Assembly (NCBI GenBank): GCA_030549495.1 | Contig: JAUIRK010000721.1 | Span: 1 to 64,000 of the forward strand | Direction: 5' to 3' | DNA from: Nectonema munidae | Lineage: Eukaryota; Nematomorpha; Nectonematoida; Nectonematidae | DNA: 64,000 nt | In this document: positions 26,048 through 64,000 of the stretch, one piece after another | Layout: each line of letters begins with the position of its first letter | Numbering within the stretch: position 1 is the first letter of the stretch | Translations under genes and position numbers: made by a program | Notes under the pieces: model-generated | Told to the model about the DNA's origin: nothing | The model's database searches: none | Seen by the model: only the letters and a program-made list of their open reading frames with translations

Positions 26048-26272
26048 TGATTCCTGTTTTAAGTAAGGGTGTCTAGATGTTTAGCCTAGATACTACAAGG
26101 TCTTGAGTTCCACTTATAGCACGAACGCCACTGATTCCACATAACGTACCTTTACCCTTATCACTTAACTTGAATAAATGCGGTACATCAAACATGTTTG
26201 ATTCGAACTATGAGCAAAGAAGGAAGACCTGATGCTGGGTCGAACCCAAAACTATTAGTCCTTATAATTTGA
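26048..26272. repeat. Two tRNA-like SINE copies, opposite orientations
   Basis: About 26048-26170 on the + strand has GATGTTTAGCCTAGATAC, AAGGTCTTGAGTTCCACTTA and ends GTACCTTTACCC, matching the copy at 63330-63442. About 26180-26272 on the - strand has TGGGTTCGACCCAGCATCAG and CTCATAGTTCGAATC, matching the 43 kb copy. GGGTTCGACCC is close to a Pol III B box. Confidence 0.55.
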
Positions 26273-27362
26273 TAACATGATACTCGTGTTAATATATGAG
26301 TAATATTATTCAGTCTAAAAAAATTTCAATGTACCGATTCTAAAATATATTTTTGTATCTTTTTTGTACATTCACATCTATTATTATCCTTCGAGAATTT
26401 TGGTCAAGACTCGGGAGTCAGTAGAGTCGGAGGTTTTAAAGGCATAGGAGATAAGTCAGAATCGTAGACTGTTATTTTTAAATAGGAAAACAAAATTTAG
26501 CATATGAAGTGAGTGACCCTTCTCTAGTCAAAGTCGGAAGCGAAGAGTTTTCATACAAAATCAATTATATTAAAGCTTTTTCATATAATACCTTTGATCA
26601 AGTTTTTATGTTTTTTTCTGTATTTAAACGTTTTCATGTTAATTAATTATTGCATTTGAAAACAACTTCTTCAAGGCAATTTTATACGATATCATAAAGC
26701 ATTCTTTCGTTTTTGTGTGCATCTATCTAATTTACATTCCATCAGCACGAAATTTTTTTCAAAGAATGCGAATTGTACATAAGCGATTGCATTAAATTTT
26801 CCCGTTAAAACGAATTTCAATGGTCATTTTTGCGAATTTCGTCATCCATCATGATCTATATTATATTAATGCGACTGACCATTATCTTCACGGTATAATT
26901 AATACTAACAATGATAGCAATGAAGCACACTTTAATATATGTGTGTGTATATATAATATATTCTGTGTATGTAAAAATGTGTATTGAGATAAATATAATT
27001 ATAACGCTAATGAAGATGTGCTGCACAAGATTAATCAATGATGAAATATTTTTTTATCAAATGCCGCTACAAAATTTGCTTGCCTTATTTCTACTTTTAA
27101 TTAAGCCTTCGTTATTTTGTGTGTTTCTTACAGCTTAAGTTTTTTAACGCTTTTGCGAACCTTGCTAGATGACAGACACCAGTGTGGCAGATTTGGAGGT
27201 TGAAACTCCAATTCCAAGTACTTACAAAACTACAGCTCCATACTACACAAGTCTGACTTTGACTTGCAATACACTCAAAAATTTGACTGACATTCTTTTT
27301 TTAATATTCCTATTGAGATCAGTGTTGCAGAGTCTGAGTCGGGAATCGATGCAGTCTGAGAT
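26273..27362. other. AT-rich stretch without recognised genes
   Basis: GAGTCGGAG-type words (about 26405-26435, 27325-27360, and again 27635-27690 and 29495-29515) mark a diverged dispersed repeat. No gene was seen. Confidence 0.35.
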
Positions 27363-27632
27363 TTAACCAGTTATCGACCACAGTCAACATATGTCGACTT
27401 TACAAAAATAAAATCGTCTGCGTTTATTAGTTCTTTTTAATACAACTCTTCTGTTTTACATTAGATATCGTCTGATTATTCTTGTCGATAACGGGTTAAC
27501 CCTTTAACGACCAAAATAATCAGACGATATCCAATGTAAAGCAGAAGATTTGTATTAAAGAGCTTTGATAAACGCAGACGATTTTATTTTTGTAAAGTCG
27601 ACTATAGTCGGCATTGGGCGTTAACGCGTTAA
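27363..27632. mobile_element. Two type B TTAA MITEs joined in inverse orientation (other arrangement)
   Basis: TTAA 27363-27366 starts copy one (CCAGTTATCGACCACAGTC). Around 27493-27505 the first ends and the second starts (GATAACGGGTTAACCCTTTA), and copy two ends at TTAA 27629-27632 after GGGCGTTAACGCG. Here the GATTATTCTTG/AATAATCAG ends meet in the middle and the GTCGAC ends lie outside. Confidence 0.8.
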
Positions 27633-29140
27633 GTGGGATAGTAGTCGGAGTCGATATCTTATTTGGAGTTGGAGTGGGTGTCGACTATTTGTAAGCACTA
27701 GTTGTCATTGTTAGAATACTTCATACTCTTTTTTTGAAGTTGTCTCTTTTCTTTCCGACTCTGCAATCCTGATTCAGATATCGCTTGAAAAATTATAAAC
27801 CAGAGCCTAGAAACCTCATTTTCCTCACATTCTTTCTTGTTAAAGGATATTATCCTAGTAGAAAAGGAAAGATATTCTCAGCAAAAGGGATTTCTTAGGA
27901 TTAAAAGATATTCAAATTTAAAGGTAAAAGCGGTATGAAACAATATGTTAAAGCAAACCCAATTAAATAGGGCTTTAAATATTTGGTGCGAGCTGGAATT
28001 TACGGGCTCGTGTATGAAATGCACCCTTGTGTTGTGAAAAAAAAATTACGAACAGAGAAAACGTAGTTCTGGAATTACCTGAGAAAAAAGTTATACTGCG
28101 TGTAATAACCTATATTTTGATAATTTCTTTTCTACTCTTTCAGTCGAATAGAACATTTTAGCCAAGTTCTTTGAAAAACGACGTAAAATTGAAAAAAAGT
28201 GAAATAATTTGCTATCAAACTGTTAGATAAAGTTCGTTAGATACTTGGCTTAGATAACTCGCTAAAGTAACTCAAATTTATTCAACTTTATAATCAGTTT
28301 AATGATGTTGCTAGAGTGTTATGCCAGCATTGTAATATTTATTTCTCTGTCTCTCATGGAGCAAGATGCCAGATTAATCAGCATATACAAAGCCAAAAAT
28401 ATAAGCTCGCTTTTGTCATAATAAAATATGGCCAAACTACAAATATATATATTCAAATAAGTTAATACCGCTTAACAAATAAAAATTAACTGTGGGTAAT
28501 GAAATGTTTATGTGAGCAAAATAATAATGATAAAGGACTAAAATTATAACTCAATATATTAATTTTAGAAGTCTGAGACAGATATTTCCTTTTTGATTTC
28601 GACGCGGACTCTTTTTGAATAAATCGCGGTACAGTACAGCAAACATAAGAGATGATCAAAGAGTCTATAATGTAAAAAAATTATTATAGAAATCTTTGTA
28701 AGATTAAGTTAATTGAAATTTATTTTTAAAAATAAGGAATTTTGTTTTCATCAAAGCTAACATATGCACATCCAAATACTTTCTCTTGGTTTCGCTTAAA
28801 AGATTTTATAACAGGTTCTTATTCTAGTTGTTATTTTCCATTCCTATTCTTCCTTGCTCCATCCTTTGCAATTTAAAAATTTGTTTGCTTTTTTTTCTTT
28901 GCTGTAAATTTTATACAATCGATTGAAGATTGTACTCATCTCAACCAGTTTTTATGATTTCATGTTTATTTCTTTTTTTTAAGATTTTTAGCAGCGCTAA
29001 TATAATCAAATTTAATGAAAGTGGTTTATTACTTAAAAGTAGACTCGTAAATTTCATTTTAAAGATGATGAAGAACAAACAATTAGTTCCCTTCTTCTTC
29101 CCTTACGTCATTTTCACTTGGAAGAGTTTTGAGGAAGTTC
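27633..29140. other. Region upstream of the PAK coding start
   Basis: AT-rich with no recognised gene. It contains the second copy of the roughly 60-base repeat (28139-28197). An in-frame TAG at 29084-29086 lies 57 bases before the PAK start codon; no promoter element can be named from sequence alone, and untranslated first exons may lie here. Confidence 0.4.
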
Positions 29141-59810
<30,670 letters not shown>

Positions 59811-59987
59811 TAGTTATCCTTTTTATTCTTTTCTAAACATGTACCACATTCAGCTTTATTCATATGCATACCTCTTTCTAAGCGCTATTTTTTAATATAC
59901 ATCTAAGCCTTGTTCAAATCTAGAATCAATCTGTTTTTATGCGTCAAACGTATAAGTACTAAAAAGTTTGTGTGGTCATTAGAGATT

Positions 59988-60212
59988 TTAAACCATTTTG
60001 GACCGAACAAAGCAGACGACTTTAGTAATTCCTATTTAATTCTATTTAAATCTTTCGTGACAACAATTTTACCTTCGTCTGCTTTTTCAAATAGTTTTGT
60101 ATATGAATCTTCTGCTTTTTAATAAATATCGTCTGATTTTTCTGGTCACGAAAAGATTAAAGTAAGAATTCGTCTGCGTTCCCTGTGGGAACATTGGTCT
60201 TAAATGGGAAAT
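59988..60212 (+). mobile_element. TTAA MITE type A, diverged, with nested type C
   Basis: TTAA 59988-59991 begins ACCATTTTGGACCGAAC and AAAGCAGACGAC; the right end GGGAACATTGGTCTTAAATG GG is followed by a worn target site near 60209-60212. The interior is split at 60046-60160 by a type C element. Confidence 0.75.
60046..60160 (+). mobile_element. TTAA MITE type C nested in type A
   Basis: TTAA copies at 60046-60049 and 60157-60160 flank 107 bp with ends ATCTTTCGTGACAAC and GGTCACGAAAAGA, plus TCGTCTGCTTTTTCAAATAG and TATCGTCTGATTTTTCTGG, which match 36745-36882 closely. Confidence 0.85.
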
Positions 60213-60367
60213 AATGAATTGTGAGGATATTTTATTTGTGCTTATAAATAAAACATTGTACTTTCTTCATTAAATAATGATGAGACTCGATTAAAGCGCG
60301 AGTATTTAAGGATAGAGTGAGTCAACTATATCTAAAAATGTTTAGAATCTATTTTCCTTTTGTATTA

Positions 60368-60735
60368 TAGCATTTTCTCTCTTTAGTGAATTATTTGCAA
60401 TTATATTAAAGAACTAAAGGCAACAATTAGTGAACTATTTGCAAAAAAATAGTGAATTTTTTGAAATCTTTATTCAACCCACGGTTATACTTGAAATGTA
60501 AAGATTCTTTCAATTAAAATTTTTTAAAAACGGCTAAGGTTTATGAAATTTTATAAAAAAGATTAAAACAAATTTAAATTTTAAATAATTATTATTATGT
60601 AATTGTTGGTTCACTAAAGATTACAAAACATTCACTATTATTTGCAAATAATTCATGAATATTTCAATTAATTCACAAATGATTGCAGATAGTTTACTAA
60701 TAATTGCAAATAGTTCACTAAAGAGTGAAAAGCCT
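60368..60735. mobile_element. Palindromic MITE with GTGAA(C)TATTTGCAA repeats
   Basis: The left end TTTTCTCTCTTTAGTGAATT pairs with the right end, which read inward is CTTTTCACTCTTTAGTGAAC. The word TAGTGAACTATTTGCAA and variants recurs at least twice on each side. The 340-bp element has no coding. Target duplication unclear (possibly TA). Confidence 0.6.
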
Positions 60736-61199
60736 ATATATATATATTTTTTTTATCCTTCATTATGCTTAGATCTAATAGATCCTTCACAATATGAAAT
60801 TTAGGTTATTTGGATGCATTGCTTACAATATTTTGTGTGAAATGTAAAATAAATGAAAAATATATTCAAATAATAAGATGTCTTCTATAAATTCGGTAGG
60901 GAAATCTTAGCATATTTTTAGTTGTCGTAGGAGTCGACAAATAAAACCCTATATTATATTACATACGAATATTTTATAAATGTCTTCTTAATTCAATATA
61001 CAATTTATCTCTTTTGTACAAAATGTTTCATAAATATAATTCAAAATGGCCAAATTGAAATATTACTAAGAACAATATTATATATGAAAATACTAGCTGA
61101 AGTATTAAATAATCAATTCACAGGTCAACACGATTTTTCTGGAGAAAGATTTTTTAGCTGATTCTAACCAAGTTTTAGTCGTAGAATTAAAATGTGAAT

Positions 61200-62430
61200 T
61201 CAGTTTTTTTGCCATCACATCATTTTTTTGAGATTTTCAAAAAATTTGCTTATGTTATATATATAGAAAAGAATTGTATTTAATTTATTTAAATAAAGTT
61301 CCTCCATCGTTTTAATATCTTTATGAAAACGTTCCCCTTGATCTTCACTAACATCTCCAAGATTTTCTGGAAACTTGTCCAAATAGATATGCAAGTAATG
61401 AATCTTGATGCTCATTCTACATCCAAAACCCATAAAGCTGACAAGTAGCTCTTCAACAATTTCTTTATAGTTTTCAGCTTTCTTGTTTCCCAGAAAATTT
61501 TGCACGACGTTACAAAACGCAGTCCAAGCTCTTGCCTCTTCTTTAGTCATTGTTGCAAGGAAATGATCTTTCATCAACGTTCTAATTTGAGGTCCATCAA
61601 ATATTCCGGCTTTTTTTTCTTCACTAAGTCCTGGAAATGCAGAACATATATAACTAAAGCATTGCCCATTGTGATCAAAAGCCTGTTGCGATAAAACTAG
61701 ACACTTGTACCAGGTATTAGCATTCGTTTTTCTAACAGTCTTGAAGCCGACAATTCAGCAGACTTTTTTTGACAGATATAGATCCCTAACCAGATCATTT
61801 AACTCAAAATGGGTAAATAGAGGTGGTTTTTACCGATCTGCATCATATGTTTGAAAAATATGTCAGTTCCTCTTCAAAAGAGGAAGTTGAACTGAGATCT
61901 GTGTCGTAAATCTTTTGAAGTTTAATGAATTTAGGCACAGGTATTTCTTCACTGTGTGGAACTGGCCGAATGGCTGAAGCAATACTTGGGTATTGCAAAT
62001 GCTGTTTGTTTTTCTTATTAAAACCTTTTACTTTGACAAGGCAGAAATAACAGTTATCCAAGTGAGTGGGTTGTCTCCAAACCACGGGCACACCAAACTT
62101 TAGTTTAACTTTGCTTCCTTGAGACCATGCCCGTAAAGTTTCTAGACAAGACTTGCACACTTTATGAGGAGCCAAATTTTGTCTTCGTCTCCAAGTGGTA
62201 CTTTAAAGTATGCTAGATACACACTCTTATGAAAGTTCGTGATGTTGCGCCTTTGAGTCTTCAAATTAGTTTCCACAGATATAGCAAAATATATCTCGAT
62301 CATTTGAGCACTTTCTTAGCGATGTTGTGGCCATTATTAAATCATAAATTAGCAAGAATTATTAATACAATCTATAAAAAGAAAAAACTTGTATATTTTG
62401 GTGTTAAACGCTGTCTAAGCGGCTAATCTT
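61200..62430 (-). pseudogene. Unclassified multi-copy arthropod element, copy B (N-terminus fused to C-terminus)
   Basis: On the - strand from 62175: HKVCKSCLETLRAWSQGSKV, KLKFGVPVVWRQPTHLDNCY FC (two C-x2-C pairs, a likely zinc site), RPVPHSEEIPVPKF, then a jump near 61686 into CSAFPGLSEEKKAGIFDGPQ (about 61650-61590), VVQNFLGNKKAENYKEIVEE and MSIKIHYLHIYLDKFPENLG DVSEDQGERFHKDIK (to 61290). These blocks occur in the same order in a protein family present in many copies in arthropod genomes and usually left as hypothetical. The middle part seen in copy A is missing here, so this copy is internally deleted. I infer a mobile origin from copy number; the transposase class is unknown to me. Confidence 0.65.
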
Positions 62431-63520
62431 TTTTCTTCCAATGTTCTTCAGTAGCTCTACTCTCCCATGAGCATAGAAAGCAAGGATATTTTGTGTATCC
62501 TCCTTGCTGGCCAAGAAGAAAGTTAATCATTTTGAGATCAACACATATCAACCAACCGTGAACTATCGATAAAAAGCCTCCAATCTTTTGAAATATATGC
62601 CGGTAGTCCCATAGAGAGTAGTAGCCCTTTTACATCAGTACTATAAACAAGCTGGTCATCTGAATGAAAGTACATACGCAGTTCTTTTACCGTGTTGCGA
62701 TAAAACTAGACACTTGTACCAGGTATTAGCATTCGTTTTTCTAGCAGTCTTGAAGCCGACAATTCAGCAGACTTTTTTTGACAGATATAGATCCCTAACC
62801 AGATCATTTAACTCAAAATGGGTAAATAGAGGTGGTTTTTACCGATCTGCATCATATGTTTGAAAAATATGTCAGTTCCTCTTCAAATGAGGAAGTTGAA
62901 CTGAGATCTGTGTCGTAAATCTTTTGAAGTTTAATGAATTTAGGCACAGGTATTTCTTCACTGTGTGGAACTGGTCGAATGGCTGAAGGAATACTTGGGT
63001 ATTGCAAATGCTGTTTATTTTTCTTATTAAAACCTTTTACTTTGAAAAGACAGAAATAACAGTTATCCAAGTGATTAGTAGGTTGTCTCCAAACCACGGG
63101 CACACCAAACTTTAATTTAACTTTGCTTCTTTGAGAGCATAACCGTAAAGTTTCTAGACAAGATTTGCACACTTTATGAGGAGCCTAACTTTTGTCTTGG
63201 TCTCCAAGTGGTACTTAGTATGCCAGATACACACTCTTATGAAAGTTCGTGATGTTGCGCCTTTGAGTCTTCAAACTAGTTTTAACAGATATAGCAACAT
63301 ATATCTCGATCATTTGAGCACTTTCTTAGCTAGAGTAGGTTTGGTTAGATGCTGGATTCGATAACTAGAGGTCTTGAGTTCGATACAAGCGGCGCAATTG
63401 TGCCTTCTCGATGAAAACACCCTATGGTACATTTACCTTTAGCGATGTTATGGCCATCGTTAAATCATAAATTAGCAAGAATTATTAATACAATCTGTAA
63501 AAAGAAAAAACTTGTATATT
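62431..63520 (-). pseudogene. Unclassified multi-copy arthropod element, copy A (N-terminal half)
   Basis: On the - strand: MCKSCLETLRLCSQRSKVKL, FGVPVVWRQPTNHLDNCYFC and the RPVPHSEEIPVPKFIKLQKI block (63172-62852) match copy B nearly residue for residue. Reading continues through LFTHFELNDLVRDLYLSKK (about 62820-62760), ELRMYFHSDDQLVYSTDVKG (about 62680-62620), DWRLFIDSS (about 62580-62550) and LLGQQG-like sequence near 62515-62490. It stops where copy B starts. Frames are broken in several places. A 113-bp SINE sits in its upstream part. Confidence 0.65.
63330..63442 (+). mobile_element. tRNA-like SINE, insertion fixed by comparison with the paralogous empty site
   Basis: In copy B, CACTTTCTTAG continues directly into CGATGTTGTGG (about 62321-62340). 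In copy A, 113 bases lie between the same two words: GTAGGTTTGGTTAGATGCTG, GAGGTCTTGAGTTCGATACA, CGCAATTGTGCCTTCTCG, ending GGTACATTTACCTTTAG. The flanking CTTAG and TTTAG may be a short target duplication. It shares all landmarks with the copy at 43226-43388 but lacks its central GGGTTCGATCC stretch. Confidence 0.8.
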
Positions 63521-64000
63521 TCAATATATATTCAAAAATTCATATTGAAAAAAATATATATTATCATGGCTTAAATACACCATTACTTAACACATTTAGA
63601 AGTCAAAACTTTAAGATTTAAGAAAATGGGGTGCACCTGTAGCACAAAAAAGTGATGTGATAGAACACATCTGAAATCAGATTTGGATTCAGCACCCAAA
63701 TATTAGTCTAAAACAGTTCTTAAAGTCCATGCCAGAAAAAAAAATTTTTTTTGTAGACCTGTGATCGAAGTTCTTTTAAATCATTTGGTCCCGATGTCAA
63801 ATAAGTTCATTTGTGTTACTCTTCAAAGAGTACCCAGTCTGAAAAATAAAAAAGTCTAATTTATAATATTATAACTCCAATTTAATCATCACAAATGAAT
63901 CAAGTTTTTGAGTAGGAATTTTAGTTTTTTTAATTCCATATTTAACTTTTAAGAAACTTTTTGAAGTTATGACATGCTTCAATCGATAATATTTTATGAT

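Larger units (their letters stand above)
61686..63520. repeat. Tandem direct duplication of about 0.73 kb
   Basis: 61686-62420 and 62694-63520 are near-identical (for example TGTTGCGATAAAACTAGACA starts both). They differ by scattered bases and by a 113-bp insertion at 63330-63442 in the right copy. The unit carries the zinc-site region and upstream sequence of the unclassified element. Confidence 0.92.

Overview
The window looks like a strongly AT-rich animal genome segment, most likely arthropod. Three things point there: the host gene has long introns, the transposons are of types common in arthropods, and two multi-copy protein families seen here are familiar mainly from arthropod genomes. 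A copepod such as a sea louse would fit, but that is inference; nothing in the sequence fixes the species. No bacterial operons, rRNA genes, functional tRNA genes or CRISPR arrays were seen.

One host gene is clear. A p21-activated kinase (PAK, group I-like) runs on the + strand from 29141 to at least 59808 in seven visible coding exons: 29141-29343, 30987-31276, 33642-33934, 44291-44887, 50403-50834, 54156-54367 and 59594-59808. The junctions are GT/AG and phase-consistent, giving 747 codons plus one base. The protein has an N-terminal CRIB and inhibitory-switch region, a long low-complexity Ser/Asn/Gln-rich linker with an acidic patch, and a kinase domain with intact glycine loop, VAIK, HRD, DFG and activation-loop Thr. 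The last part of the kinase C-lobe is not found before 64000 and must lie beyond the window.

Layout: 1-2661, decayed Mutator-like element with OTU protease and MULE transposase. 5277-7752, a satellite of about 148 bp and a broken multi-copy orphan gene. 7984-11172, a dispersed direct repeat around a 28-bp minisatellite, then a small TTAA-flanked element. 11.6-17.8 kb, LINE tail, two hAT remnants, a G-quadruplex run, an 8-bp-TSD MITE and a Tigger-like element. 19.8-27.7 kb, more TTAA MITEs, a low-complexity block of doubtful quality (23.1-24.8 kb) and tRNA-like SINEs. From 29 kb on, the PAK exons with introns full of transposons: LINE 3' end (intron 2), TTAA and hAT MITEs (intron 3), Tigger (intron 4), piggyBac (intron 5), a second piggyBac split by a hAT element (intron 6), and nested MITEs plus a tandem pair of an unclassified multi-copy element (intron 7).

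The most interesting pattern is a set of short TTAA-flanked palindromic elements (about ten copies). Their ends fall into four types, but all share an internal core containing CAGACGAT and TATCGTCTGATT. Several are nested in one another or in other transposons, with the TTAA target duplicated, which is the insertion signature of piggyBac. The window also holds two degenerate piggyBac transposase genes, though no end sequence links them to the MITEs. No retrovirus, LTR element, Polinton or toxin gene was recognised.
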